A DNA stretch of 64,000 bases from positions 1,921,501 to 1,985,500 of the forward strand of contig NZ_CP159402.1 of NCBI RefSeq assembly GCF_040500525.1, written 5' to 3'. The DNA is from Azospirillum formosense (lineage in GTDB: Bacteria > Pseudomonadota > Alphaproteobacteria > Azospirillales > Azospirillaceae). The notes beneath the pieces were generated by a model. That model was given only the letters and a program-made list of their open reading frames with translations. It had not been told where the DNA came from and ran no database searches. This document shows, piece by piece, positions 1 to 9,074 of this stretch (position 1 is the stretch's first letter; every line of letters begins with the position of its first letter). A program made the position numbers and the translations under genes.

Positions 1-1440
1 CCGGTGTCCACGGCGCTGGAGATGACCGAGATCCAGACCCGCCTGCTTGCCGAAGGCGGCCCGGCGGTGCTGTTCGAGAACGTCATCAAGGCCGACGGCA
101 CGCGCTCGGAGATGCCGGTGCTGGTCAACCTGTTCGGCACGGTGGAGCGCGTCGCCTGGGGCATGGACCGCGAGCCGCACGAGCTGCGCGGCGTCGGCGA
201 GACGCTGGCCTTCCTCAAGCAGCCGGAGCCGCCGGGCGGCTTCCGCGAGGCGATGGAACTGATCCCGCTGGCCAAGACCGTGCTGTCGATGAAGCCGAAG
301 ACGGTCGGTTCCGCCCCCTGCCAGGAGGTGGTTCTGACCGGCGACCAGATCGACCTCGGCCGCCTGCCGGTGCAGAGCTGCTGGCCGGGCGAGCCGGCGC
401 CGCTGATCACCTGGCCGCTGGTCGTCACCAAGGGACCGACCGGCAAGCGCGAGGACGACTTCAACCTCGGCATCTACCGGATGCAGGTGCTGGGGAAGAA
501 CAAGACGATCATGCGCTGGCTGAAGCACCGCGGCGGCGCGCAGCACCATCACCGCTGGGCCTCCAGCGGCAAGCGCGAGCCGCTGCCCTGCGCGGTGGTC
601 CTCGGCGCCGATCCCGGCACCATCCTGGCCGCCGTCACGCCGGTGCCGGACACGCTGTCGGAATACCAGTTCGCCGGGCTGCTGCGGGGCAAGAAGGTCG
701 AGCTGGTGGACTGCAAGACCGTGCCGCTGAAGGTGCCCGCCCAGGCCGAGATCATCCTGGAAGGCCATGTCAGCCTGGACGAATACGCCGACGAGGGCCC
801 CTACGGCGACCACACCGGCTATTACAACTCGGTCGAGCCCTTCCCGGTCTTCACCGTCACGGCGATGACCATGCGGCGCAACCCGATCTATCTGTCCACC
901 TTCACCGGCCGCCCGCCTGACGAGCCGTCGGTGCTGGGCGAGGCGCTGAACGAGGTCTTCATCCCCCTGCTGATCCAGCAGTTCCCGGAGATCGTCGATT
1001 TCTGGCTGCCGCCGGAAGGCTGCTCCTACCGGATCGCCGTGGTCAGCATGAAGAAGGCCTATCCCGGCCACGCCAAGCGCGTGATGATGGGCGTCTGGTC
1101 CTTCCTGCGCCAGTTCATGTACACGAAATGGGTGATCGTCGTGGACGACGACATCGACGCGCGGAACTGGAAGGACGTGATGTGGGCGATGAGCACCCGC
1201 ATGGACCCGGCCCGCGACATCACGGTGATCGAGGGCACCCCCATCGACTATCTGGACTTCGCCAGCCCCGAGTCGGGACTGGGCGGCAAGGTCGGGCTGG
1301 ACGCCACCAACAAGTGGCCGCCGGAGACCAAGCGCGAGTGGGGCCAGAAGATCCGCATGGACCAGGGCGTGGTCGACGAGGTGTCGCGCAAATGGGCGTC
1401 CTACGGACTTCCGGGCAGCGGGACCCCGATCTGGAAGTGA
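1..1440 (+). CDS. ubiD: UbiD-family prenylated-FMN decarboxylase, 5' end outside window
   Basis: Decarboxylates 3-polyprenyl-4-hydroxybenzoate in ubiquinone synthesis, using prenylated FMN supplied by UbiX. The frame is open from the first base, and the first visible residues align with about residue 25-30 of E. coli UbiD, so the true start is upstream and this is a partial gene. Family blocks are easy to read: LFENV near the start, [20 protein letters not shown], the [12 protein letters not shown] stretch, [38 protein letters not shown] and [10 protein letters not shown] near the end. The C-terminus is complete and the stop is at 1438-1440. Soluble cytoplasmic enzyme. A UbiD paralogue acting on another aromatic acid is possible, but similarity to the ubiquinone enzyme is close along the whole length. 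Confidence 0.93.
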   Translation, partial: PVSTALEMTEIQTRLLAEGGPAVLFENVIKADGTRSEMPVLVNLFGTVERVAWGMDREPHELRGVGETLAFLKQPEPPGGFREAMELIPLAKTVLSMKPKTVGSAPCQEVVLTGDQIDLGRLPVQSCWPGEPAPLITWPLVVTKGPTGKREDDFNLGIYRMQVLGKNKTIMRWLKHRGGAQHHHRWASSGKREPLPCAVVLGADPGTILAAVTPVPDTLSEYQFAGLLRGKKVELVDCKTVPLKVPAQAEIILEGHVSLDEYADEGPYGDHTGYYNSVEPFPVFTVTAMTMRRNPIYLSTFTGRPPDEPSVLGEALNEVFIPLLIQQFPEIVDFWLPPEGCSYRIAVVSMKKAYPGHAKRVMMGVWSFLRQFMYTKWVIVVDDDIDARNWKDVMWAMSTRMDPARDITVIEGTPIDYLDFASPESGLGGKVGLDATNKWPPETKREWGQKIRMDQGVVDEVSRKWASYGLPGSGTPIWK

Positions 1441-1479
1441 GGCGTTAAGGGACGTCCCGCCTCTGCCAAGGAGTCCGTC

Positions 1480-2592
1480 ATGCCCAACGACATCGCCCAT
1501 CCAATCGCCACCGTCCCCCTGCACTTCCGCGACGGCGGCGAGACCGCCGGAGACCTCTCGGTGGCGGAGCGGTCGGGAGACACCCTGTTCGTGGCGTCGG
1601 ACGAGGGGGCGCGGGTCGTCCGCATGATGGCCGGGGAGGGCGGCACCCTCTACCGGCAGGACGCCGTCTTTCCCCTGGCGGACTTCTTCACCCTGCCGGT
1701 GACGGAACCGGGCGAGGACGAGGCGGACATCGAGGGCATGGCCATCGCCGGCGGCTGGCTGTGGGTCACCGGCTCGCACGCGCTGGCCCGCAAGAAGCCG
1801 GAGCGCGAGGAGAACGGCACCGAGACGGCGCTGGAACGGCTGACCGAGGTGCGCTGCGATCCCAACCGCTTCCTGCTCGGCCGCATCCCGCTGGTTACCG
1901 AGGCGGACGGGCGCCTGACCCCGGTCCGCCGCGACGGGGCGCGGGCGGCCGCCTGCCTGAAGTTCCGCAAGGGCGGCAACGCGCTGACCAGGGCGCTGGC
2001 GGAGGACGAGCATCTGGCCCGCTTCGTCGCGGTGCCCGCCAAGGAGAACGGCTTCGACGTGGAGGGCATGGCCGCCCACGGCGACCGGGTGTGGCTGGGG
2101 CTGCGCGGCCCGGTGCTGCGCGGCTGGGCCTGCATCCTGGAACTGGCGGTGGAGGATCACCCGGACGTCGCTGAGCGCCTGCGGTTGCGCCCGATCGGGC
2201 CGAACGGCGAGAAGTACCGCAAGCATTTCGTCGATCTCGACGGGCTCGGCATCCGCGAACTGACCTTCGACGGGGAGGATCTGGTGATCCTGGCCGGGCC
2301 GACCATGGACCTCGACGGTCCGGTCACGCTGTGGCGCTGGACCGACGCCCTGTCGGTCACCCACGAGACCGTCATCCCGCGCGACCGGCTGGTTCCTCTG
2401 CTGAACCTCCCCTACGGCAAGGGCGACGACCACGCGGAGGGCATCGCCTGCGTCCGCCGCGACGGCGCTCCGCCCGCCGTCCTCGTGGTCTATGACAGCC
2501 CGTCCAAGGCCCGCCGCCACGGCGCCGGCACCACCGCCGACCTGTTCGCCCTGCCCTCCCGCTACGATCCGGCCAACGCCTTCCGGGCCTGA
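1480..2592 (+). CDS. DUF3616 domain protein
   Basis: A 370-residue protein of the DUF3616 type, whose function is unknown. The pattern is a repeated beta-rich (propeller-like) layout with DIEGMAI and FDVEGMA repeats, WLWVTGSHAL, VWLGLRGPVL and a closing HAEGIA block. No signal peptide is visible, so it is probably cytoplasmic. An AAGGAG ribosome site sits just before the ATG, which supports this start. It follows ubiD by 39 bases on the same strand and may be co-transcribed, but nothing ties it to ubiquinone synthesis. An esterase-like or phytase-like propeller activity is sometimes suggested for such folds; I cannot confirm this. Confidence 0.8.
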   Translation: MPNDIAHPIATVPLHFRDGGETAGDLSVAERSGDTLFVASDEGARVVRMMAGEGGTLYRQDAVFPLADFFTLPVTEPGEDEADIEGMAIAGGWLWVTGSHALARKKPEREENGTETALERLTEVRCDPNRFLLGRIPLVTEADGRLTPVRRDGARAAACLKFRKGGNALTRALAEDEHLARFVAVPAKENGFDVEGMAAHGDRVWLGLRGPVLRGWACILELAVEDHPDVAERLRLRPIGPNGEKYRKHFVDLDGLGIRELTFDGEDLVILAGPTMDLDGPVTLWRWTDALSVTHETVIPRDRLVPLLNLPYGKGDDHAEGIACVRRDGAPPAVLVVYDSPSKARRHGAGTTADLFALPSRYDPANAFRA

Positions 2593-2725
2593 GGATTCGT
2601 TCTCGCCAAAGCAACAATCAGTGCATGAAATAGCGGATTATCCCGCTGATGGACGTCGCTATTCTTGGCCTCAGACGACAACAGCCCCGAGGCGGGGCAC
2701 CACGCTGAGACAAGGAGACCACGCC

Positions 2726-3175
2726 ATGAACGCCAACACCGCCGCCGTCGACACCCGCACCGCCCCTTACGCCGCCTTCCTGCTGCGCGTCAGCCTGGGC
2801 CTTCTCTTCATCGCCCACGGCCTGATCCTGAAGGTCTTCACCTTCGGCATCGCCGGCACGGTCGGCTATTTCGAGAGCCTCGGCTACCCCGGCCTCTTCG
2901 CCTATCTGGTCATCCTCGGCGAGATCGGCGGCGGCCTGCTGCTGGTGGCCGGCGTCTTCACCCGGTGGATTTCGCTGGCCCTGCTGCCGATCCTGATCGG
3001 CGCGACGCTCCAGCACACCGGCAACGGCTGGGTCTTCTCGGCCCAGGGCGGCGGCTGGGAATTCCCGGTGCTCTGGACGGTGCTGCTCGGCGTGCAGGCC
3101 CTGCTCGGCGACGGCGCCTTCGCCCTGAAGCTGCCGACCGCCGGCCGCGACGCCCTGCAGAGCCGGCTGGCCTGA
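2726..3175 (+). CDS. DoxX family membrane protein
   Basis: A 149-residue integral membrane protein with four hydrophobic segments (about residues 20-40, 50-70, 80-97 and 115-133), matching the DoxX/MauD-type four-helix family. The motif RVSLGLLFIAHGLILK at the first helix and ILGEIGGGLLLVAG in the second are typical. The ATG at 2726 has an AAGGAG site 8 bases upstream; a longer upstream reading frame lacks a ribosome site and is hydrophilic and unlike the family. Members are often linked with oxidative-stress or redox complexes, but the substrate is unknown. Confidence 0.85.
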   Translation: MNANTAAVDTRTAPYAAFLLRVSLGLLFIAHGLILKVFTFGIAGTVGYFESLGYPGLFAYLVILGEIGGGLLLVAGVFTRWISLALLPILIGATLQHTGNGWVFSAQGGGWEFPVLWTVLLGVQALLGDGAFALKLPTAGRDALQSRLA

Positions 3176-3338
3176 CGCCGGGACCGAGCATCGGGAAGCG
3201 GCGCGCGGACGGGCATCAGCCCCCCGCGCGCCGCCGCGTTCGCACCGGGACCGCGCCCGACCTGAGGCGATATGCCCCTTCCTCTTCTTCTCCGCGCTCC
3301 CATTTGCTAGACAAGCCGGAGACCTAGCGGAGACCGTA

Positions 3339-4694
3339 ATGCCCGTTTCGACCACCTCGCAATCCGACGTGCTGACCCTGCTGGACGACCTGATCCGCAA
3401 GGCGAAGGGCGCCGGGGCCGACTCCGCCGACGCCGTGCTGTTCGACAGCGCTTCCCTGTCGCTGAGCCAGCGCTTCGGCAAGACGGAGAAGCTGGAGCGG
3501 TCCGAGTCGGGCGATCTGGGGCTGCGCGTCTTCATCGGCAAGCGGCAGGCCATCGTCTCCTCCACCGACCGCAGCGCCAAGGCGCTGGACGAGCTGGTGG
3601 AGCGCGCCGTCGCCATGGCCCGCGTGGTGCCGGAGGACCCCTTCTGCGGCCTCGCCGACCCGGAGCAGATCTACACCACCCTCCCCGACCTCGACGTGTG
3701 CGACCCGTCGGAGCCGTCGGCGGAGCAGCTGATCGAGCGCGCCCGCATCGCCGAGGAGGCCGCGCTGGCCGTCGAGGGCGTCACCAACTCCGAAGGCGCC
3801 GACGCCGGCTGGAGCCGCTCCACCATCGCCATCGCCGCGTCCAACGGCTTCACCGGCCGCTACGGCGTGTCGCGGCAGTCGCTGTCGGCCTCGGTGCTCG
3901 CCGGGACGGGCACGGGGATGGAGCGCGACTACGATTACGACAGCAAGGTCTACGGCTCCGATCTCCGCGATCCGGCGTCGATCGGGCGCGAGGCCGGCGA
4001 GCGGGCCGTCCGCCGCCTGAACCCGCGCCGGGTCAAGAGCTGCAAGGTGCCGGTGGTGTTCGACCCGCGCGTCTCCCGCGGGCTGCTCGGCCATCTGACC
4101 GGCTCGATCAGCGGGCCGAGCATCGCGCGCGGCACCAGCTTCCTCAAGGACAAGATGGGCCAGCGCATCTTCGCCGCCGGCATCACCATCGTCGACGACC
4201 CGCATGTGAAGCGCGGCCTGCGCTCCCGCCCCTTCGACGCGGAGGGCATCGCCACCACCCGCCGCAACCTGATCGAGGACGGGCATCTGACCACCTGGCT
4301 GCTCGACCTGCGCTCGGCCCGCCAGCTCGGCCTGTCGACGACCGGCCACGCGGCGCGCGGCACCTCCGGCCCGCCGGGTCCGGCCCCGGCCAACGTCTAC
4401 ATGGCCCCGGGCGCCAAGAGCCGCGACGAGCTGCTGGCCGAGATCCCCGACGGCTTCTACGTGACGGAGCTGATGGGAACGGGCGTCAACGGGGTGACCG
4501 GCGACTACAGCCGGGGCGCGGCCGGCTACTGGATCGAGAACGGGCGGATCGCCTACCCGGTCACCGAGCTGACCATCGCCGGCAACCTGAAGGAGATGTT
4601 CCTGAACCTGGAGCCGGCCAGCGACCTGGAACTGCGCTTCGGCATGGACGCCCCGACCGTCCGCATCGACGGCCTGACCATCGCCGGCCTCTGA
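3339..4694 (+). CDS. pmbA: TldD/PmbA family metalloprotease, PmbA type
   Basis: A 451-residue homologue of PmbA (TldE), which with TldD forms a cytoplasmic protease that matures peptides such as microcins and degrades CcdA-type antitoxins. The N-terminal half begins with LLDDLIRKAKGAGADSADAV and has the SLSLSQRF strand pattern of the family; the C-terminal half carries VPVVFDPRVSRGLLGHL, SFLKDKMGQRIF and the ELMGTGVNGVTGDYSRGAAG segment with IENGRIAYPVTELTIAGNL. The catalytic HExxxH is in TldD, not here, as expected. GGAGACC precedes the ATG. TldD is not in the window. Confidence 0.93.
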   Translation: MPVSTTSQSDVLTLLDDLIRKAKGAGADSADAVLFDSASLSLSQRFGKTEKLERSESGDLGLRVFIGKRQAIVSSTDRSAKALDELVERAVAMARVVPEDPFCGLADPEQIYTTLPDLDVCDPSEPSAEQLIERARIAEEAALAVEGVTNSEGADAGWSRSTIAIAASNGFTGRYGVSRQSLSASVLAGTGTGMERDYDYDSKVYGSDLRDPASIGREAGERAVRRLNPRRVKSCKVPVVFDPRVSRGLLGHLTGSISGPSIARGTSFLKDKMGQRIFAAGITIVDDPHVKRGLRSRPFDAEGIATTRRNLIEDGHLTTWLLDLRSARQLGLSTTGHAARGTSGPPGPAPANVYMAPGAKSRDELLAEIPDGFYVTELMGTGVNGVTGDYSRGAAGYWIENGRIAYPVTELTIAGNLKEMFLNLEPASDLELRFGMDAPTVRIDGLTIAGL

Positions 4695-4732
4695 CCGCAA
4701 CGGGAGGCGCCGCAAGGCGCCTCCACTCCCCG

Positions 4733-5245
4733 TCAGCGGACCACGCCGCGGACGATGTCGGCGATGGTGCCGTGCACCGCATCCAGGATCAGCATGTCCG
4801 CGCCGGCCAGGATGCACTCCCAGCCGTTCATGCACACCGGCACCCTCTGGCGCAACGCGACGGGCGCCACCTTTTTGGCGATGCCGGGCGGCAGCGGCCG
4901 GCCGCGCTCCAGCTTCCTGGCGATCCCCGGCGGCAGGGCGGTCGCCCCGACCGGATGGGCGACGAAATAGTCCCGGATGATCGTCGCCTCGCCACGGGAC
5001 ACCGATCCCCTGGAGTCGTTTCCTTTGGAATCGCGCCCTTTGGAGTCGTATGACGGCCCACCCTGCGGCTTGCCATGCCCTCCACCGGGACCTCCGCCCT
5101 GACTTCCGTCATGACCTCCGCCCTGGCCGCCGGCCCAGTCGGGCTTGTCCGCCAGCGCCGGGCCGGTGATGGACAGCACCGCCAGAAGCGCCAGCGCGGC
5201 GCGCCCGTTCCGGCGCCGCATCCGATCCCCATTCATGATCCGCAT
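4733..5245 (-). CDS. Secreted CigR-like small protein
   Basis: A 170-residue protein with an N-terminal signal sequence (charged start, hydrophobic LALLAVLSITGPALA, cleavage likely after ALA). It then has a Gly/Gln-rich low-complexity stretch, a serine/glycine section with repeated DSKG/DSRG units, and a duplicated LPPGIA-K motif (LPPGIARKLERGRPLPPGIAKK). That double motif is the mark of the RcnB/CigR-like periplasmic family, including Salmonella CigR. The exact function is unknown. It converges with pmbA, 38 bases apart. Confidence 0.6.
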   Translation of the reverse strand: MRIMNGDRMRRRNGRAALALLAVLSITGPALADKPDWAGGQGGGHDGSQGGGPGGGHGKPQGGPSYDSKGRDSKGNDSRGSVSRGEATIIRDYFVAHPVGATALPPGIARKLERGRPLPPGIAKKVAPVALRQRVPVCMNGWECILAGADMLILDAVHGTIADIVRGVVR

Positions 5246-5345
5246 TACCTTGCTGGCCGAAGGTGAGCCGCAGGCGCGTCCCGCGACTCTACCCCCATCG
5301 GATTAGCCGCAAGCGTGACCGCCGGCCCGTGGCAAGGGCGGGATA

Positions 5346-6956
5346 TCAGACCGTCACGCTCATCGGGCCGCCGGCGCCGCGCACCGACAGGTTGGGCAGG
5401 AAGTCCCGGAACAGCGACAGGCTCTTCAGGTCCGACACATAGCCGGTGCCCTCCCCTCCCATGGTCTTCCCGCCGACGCTCTTCATCACGTCGGCGGCCT
5501 TCGCCTCCTGGGCCTCCAGCGCGTCCTTCAGCACGGAGGCGAGCGCGCTGCCATAGCCAAGCCGCTCCATCTTCCCGCCCGTCTCCTGGACCGTCTTCTC
5601 GTAGCTGTACTGGAGCGCGGCGCGCTGCACCGACCAGTTGACCGACTCCTTCTCCTCCTGACTCACCCCGTCGAGGAACTTCACCCCGGCGCGGTAGGCC
5701 GCCGCCTTGTCGGTGCCGAGAGGATCGGCGCCGTCCATCGCCTCCTTCTGCTGGCGGGCCATGATGGACTGCGCCGCCTCCTGCTCGTTCCTGGAGAACG
5801 TCCCGTCCTTGTTGCTGGCGATGGCGTAAAGGCTGCGCCGGTCGAAGCCGCCGAACAGCCGGTCCACGTCCTTCCCGGTGGGGTCGGAGTAGTTCACCCC
5901 CTTGCCTTCCTTCGCCATGGCCGTGTAGGTGGCGTCCAGGGAGTCGCGGGCGTCCTGGACGACCTTCGCGAAGCCCTGGAGTCCCGGCGTCTGGCCGGTG
6001 GTCAGGACCGTGGCGGGCGGCGGCGGCAGGCCGGCGGCCTCCGCCTCCTCCTTGGCGGACGGCTCATACCCTTCGGGAAGCGGCTGGCTCTTATCGACCT
6101 TGCCACGCCCGACACCGGGAATGTTCACGTCCGCGGCGTATTCCGCGAGTCCCTTTGCGTAGAGCTGCCCCTTGAAACCCAGGTCGGACATGAGCTTGGC
6201 GGCGGCCTTGCCCTTCTCGTTGTCCGGCCCCAGCAGACCGCCCTCGCCGCCTTCCACTTCGCCCGCGAAATCGAGCTTCTCGAACTCGTCCTCGCCCTTG
6301 TCCCGCATGTTCACAAAGGTCTTGCCCTCGACCTTGAGCAGGTCGCCGCCCATGGCTTCCTTCATCTCCCGCTCGATGTCCGCCGTCTCCGCCTTGAAGC
6401 GTTCGTTGGCGGGAGCCATCGCCGCCTGGAACGCCGCGGCGTCTTGGTCCTTCTCGAAGGCGGTGTAAGCGGCGGTCCGCACCTCGTTGAAGGCCGACAG
6501 CGCCTTGTCCATCCGCTCCGTCTTGGTCTTGAAGGCGTTGCTGGCCAACGCCGACTTCTCCGCCCAGGCCTTGTCCTCCTCGTCCTGGGGCCGCTCCTTC
6601 ACGTAGCGCTCCTTCACGGCGTTGGTCGCCATTTGGCGCAGCCCCAGCGCCACGTCCTTCTCGGTCATCTTGCCGGTCTTGACGAAGTCTTCCAGCATCG
6701 CGCGGCCCTTGGAGCCGATGGACGCGAAGACCTTTCCCGCAACGCCGGTCAGCGACTTGGCCAACCCGCTGAGTTCCACGCTGTCCCCGCCTTTCAAGGC
6801 GGCCAGGGCGGAAGCGCCCGCCGAGGACCCGGCGTCGGAGGCCGCCTTCCAGGTCCCCTCCGCCTCGGCGGCGCCCCCGGCGGGCGTCCATTTGGCGGCG
6901 GTCGCGGTGGCGCTGGCCGCCGTGGCCGAGAACAGGGCGTTGATCGACGCGGACAT
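5346..6956 (-). CDS. Unrecognised 536-residue protein
   Basis: I do not recognise a family. The start is rich in Ala/Ser/Thr (MSASINALFSATAAS), with no classical signal peptide or membrane segment. Around residue 60 is VELSGLAKSL, a short motif seen near the start of several alphaproteobacterial proteins of unknown role. The middle (about residues 100-210) is charged and probably helical or coiled coil. Near residue 390 is SNKDGTFSRNE, which fits the second half of an EF-hand loop (Asn3, Asp5, Gly6, Glu12) but lacks Asp at position 1. The tail ends in GPMSVTV. The long open frame with normal GC-rich codon use supports a real gene. Palindromic sites upstream at 7000-7039 suggest regulation. 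Confidence 0.6.
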   Translation of the reverse strand: MSASINALFSATAASATATAAKWTPAGGAAEAEGTWKAASDAGSSAGASALAALKGGDSVELSGLAKSLTGVAGKVFASIGSKGRAMLEDFVKTGKMTEKDVALGLRQMATNAVKERYVKERPQDEEDKAWAEKSALASNAFKTKTERMDKALSAFNEVRTAAYTAFEKDQDAAAFQAAMAPANERFKAETADIEREMKEAMGGDLLKVEGKTFVNMRDKGEDEFEKLDFAGEVEGGEGGLLGPDNEKGKAAAKLMSDLGFKGQLYAKGLAEYAADVNIPGVGRGKVDKSQPLPEGYEPSAKEEAEAAGLPPPPATVLTTGQTPGLQGFAKVVQDARDSLDATYTAMAKEGKGVNYSDPTGKDVDRLFGGFDRRSLYAIASNKDGTFSRNEQEAAQSIMARQQKEAMDGADPLGTDKAAAYRAGVKFLDGVSQEEKESVNWSVQRAALQYSYEKTVQETGGKMERLGYGSALASVLKDALEAQEAKAADVMKSVGGKTMGGEGTGYVSDLKSLSLFRDFLPNLSVRGAGGPMSVTV

Positions 6957-6999
6957 GGCTTCCCCCTTTCGGCCCCGCCTGGGCGGCGGGCCTTAAATC

Positions 7000-7039
7000 C
7001 TTAGATGTCTAAGTAATTATTGAATGTTCCCAAGTAATT
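7000..7039 (-). promoter_or_regulatory. Palindrome and direct repeats upstream of the 536-residue protein
   Basis: CTTAGATGTCTAAG at 7000-7013 is a perfect inverted repeat with a 2-base centre. AAGTAATT occurs twice, at 7012-7019 and 7032-7039, 20 bases (two helical turns) apart. The segment is AT-rich and lies 45-85 bases upstream of the ATG at 6956. It reads as an operator region, though the binding protein is unknown. Confidence 0.4.
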
Positions 7040-7077
7040 TTCCCCAGAGACCCCTTAATGGACTCTTAAAACACTCT

Positions 7078-8082
7078 TCAGCCCGCCAGCACCGGCAGGA
7101 TCCACGGCGCCAGCGCGATCTCCACCGGCAGACGGGCGATCACGTCGCCGTCGCCCTGCACGGGCTCCCCCGCCGGTCCCTCGACCACCACCCGGCGGGC
7201 GGGCAGGATGCGGTAGTCGGGAAAGCGCGGCAGTCGCCCGGCGGTCACGCCCCAGAGGTAGCGCAAGGCGTTCCCCCGCCCCATCCGCGGGAACAGGCAG
7301 ACGTGCAGCCGCGGATCGGTCAGCCGCGCGCCGGGCGCGCAAACGAACCGCCCCCCGTAGAAGTGCCCCTTGGCGACGATGACGGAGGCGACCTCCACCG
7401 GCTCCGCGCCGTCCACCGCCACACGGTAGGGGCCTCCACCGCCCGCGGCGATCCGGGCCAGCGTTTCCACCGCGTAGGCCCCCTTGCCGATCAGCCGCTT
7501 CAGCCGCGGGTCCACCCGCTCGACCACGCGGGCGTCGAGGCCGGCGCCGGCCATCATGGCGAAGGCGCGGCCATTCGCCACACCCAGATGCACCGGCAGC
7601 GGCCGCCCCTCCGCCAGCACCCGCGCCGTGCCCTCCGCGTCCAGGGGGAGGCCCAGCTCATGAGCCAGCACGTTGGCGGTGCCCAGCGGCACGACGCCCA
7701 AGGGAATCGCCGCACTCCCGCCACCGCGCGCGCCCAGCCCGTTGACCACCTCGTTGATGGTGCCGTCGCCACCCGCGGCGACCACCGCGTCGAAGGCGCC
7801 GGGCGCCACCGCGCGGGCCATCGCCTCCGCGTCGCCCCGCCCGCCGGTGGCCTGAAGCGTCACCACCGCTCCGTGGCGCTGCTCCAGCAGTTCCAGCACC
7901 GCACCCAGACGGCGCGCCCGACGGGCGCCGGCCACCGGGTTGTGGATGACCAGAAGACGCCGCCGAGGCGCCGCGGCCGGCCCGGACGCCTCAGGCACCG
8001 ATTCGGCCGCGTCAGCCACACCAGCCCCAATATGACCATCCTGTTTCAGTTTTGATAAAGTCATTTTTCGCCTTTGTTTCAA
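7078..8082 (-). CDS. Diacylglycerol kinase family lipid kinase
   Basis: A 334-residue soluble lipid kinase of the YegS/DgkB (DAGK catalytic domain) family. The nucleotide-binding opening RRLLVIHNPVAGARRARRL (about residues 42-60), the GGDGTINEVVNGL loop near residue 110, and LGVVPLGTANVLAHELGLP are all intact. The product is probably phosphatidic acid made from diacylglycerol. It is divergent from the PlcP-like and Agt-like genes, which generate and consume diacylglycerol, so it may recycle the same pool. The first 20-40 residues are not conserved; an internal ATG at 8064 is an alternative start. Confidence 0.88.
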   Translation of the reverse strand: MKQRRKMTLSKLKQDGHIGAGVADAAESVPEASGPAAAPRRRLLVIHNPVAGARRARRLGAVLELLEQRHGAVVTLQATGGRGDAEAMARAVAPGAFDAVVAAGGDGTINEVVNGLGARGGGSAAIPLGVVPLGTANVLAHELGLPLDAEGTARVLAEGRPLPVHLGVANGRAFAMMAGAGLDARVVERVDPRLKRLIGKGAYAVETLARIAAGGGGPYRVAVDGAEPVEVASVIVAKGHFYGGRFVCAPGARLTDPRLHVCLFPRMGRGNALRYLWGVTAGRLPRFPDYRILPARRVVVEGPAGEPVQGDGDVIARLPVEIALAPWILPVLAG

Positions 8083-8213
8083 TGAAAAGAAGTCTGATCA
8101 AAATCACCTAATTGAAGAGATGCGAACATCCGAAATCATTGTCAAGGCAATGGCGCGCCGATATACGGGAAACGTTTCAACAAACCCTTGCCAAAACGGC
8201 GATGGAGCGGGGC

Positions 8214-9074
8214 ATGAGCGCATCACGCGACGTCAAGCAGTACCGCAGCATCTGGATCTCCGACGTCCACCTGGGAACGCGGGGATGCAAGGCGGAGTAT
8301 CTTCTCGATTTCCTGAAGCACAACGAGTCCGACCATCTCTATCTCGTCGGCGACATCGTGGACGGCTGGCGGCTGCGCAAGACTTGGTACTGGCCGCAGG
8401 CGCACAACGACGTGGTGCAGAAGATCCTGCGCCGGGCGCGCAAGGGCGTGCAGGTCTATTACATTCCCGGCAACCACGACGAGGCCGCCCGCGACTACAC
8501 CGGCCTGCAGTTCGGCGGCGTCCAGGTGGTCGAGGAGATGATCCACGTCACCGCCGACGGCCGGCGGCTCCTGGTCACCCACGGGGACCGCTTCGACGTG
8601 GTCGTGAAGTACGCGCGCTGGCTGGCCTTCGTCGGCGACAACGCCTACGTGGTCCTGCTCCAGGCCAACACGCTGTTCAACTGGGTCCGCCGCAAGCTGG
8701 GCTTCCCCTACTGGTCGCTGTCCGCCTTCCTCAAGCACAAGACGAAGACGGCGGTCGAGTTCATCGGCAACTACGAGACCGCGCTGGGCGACGAGGCCCG
8801 GCGCCGCAAGGTGGACGGGGTCGTCTGCGGCCACATCCACACCGCGGAAATCCGCGACATGGAAGGAATCCTCTATTGCAACGACGGCGACTGGGTCGAG
8901 TCCTGCACCGCCTTGGTCGAGCACCCCTGCGGCCGGCTGGAGATCATCGATTGGGCGGCGGACATCCGCCGGCGCACCGCGACGACGCTGCCCGCCCGCA
9001 TCCCGGCCAAGGAGAAGGAGCCGACCAAGGAAAAGGTGAAGGAGAAGGCGTCCAAGGAATCGGTTGCGGCGTGA
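8214..9074 (+). CDS. PlcP-like phospholipase C of the metallophosphoesterase family (LpxH-like)
   Basis: A 286-residue calcineurin-fold phosphoesterase. Metal-binding motifs are intact: SDVHLG, GDIVDGW, GNHDE, THGDRFD and GHIHTAEI. Such proteins are often labelled UDP-2,3-diacylglucosamine diphosphatase, but the WYWPQAHNDVVQKILR and GNHDEAARDYTG blocks match the PlcP branch described in rhizobia and marine alphaproteobacteria. PlcP cleaves membrane phospholipid to diacylglycerol during phosphate starvation. The neighbouring Agt-like glycosyltransferase, overlapped by 4 bases (GTGA), supports this reading. The start at 8214 has GGAG 6 bases upstream; an in-frame ATG at 8112 would add a poorly conserved extension. 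Lys/Glu-rich tail. Confidence 0.75.
   Translation: MSASRDVKQYRSIWISDVHLGTRGCKAEYLLDFLKHNESDHLYLVGDIVDGWRLRKTWYWPQAHNDVVQKILRRARKGVQVYYIPGNHDEAARDYTGLQFGGVQVVEEMIHVTADGRRLLVTHGDRFDVVVKYARWLAFVGDNAYVVLLQANTLFNWVRRKLGFPYWSLSAFLKHKTKTAVEFIGNYETALGDEARRRKVDGVVCGHIHTAEIRDMEGILYCNDGDWVESCTALVEHPCGRLEIIDWAADIRRRTATTLPARIPAKEKEPTKEKVKEKASKESVAA

Noticed and set aside
3324..4835. 503-codon minus-strand frame opposite pmbA
   Set aside because: A shadow of GC-rich pmbA: Ala/Arg/Gly/His-biased, no domain, no ribosome site.
8083..8213. Pho box upstream of the PlcP-like gene
   Set aside because: TTGTCA-like pieces are present, but no paired 7-base repeats with the right spacing.
8214..9074. Label as LpxH in lipid A synthesis
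   Set aside because: Family motifs and the Agt-like partner favour PlcP; kept as an alternative in the entry.
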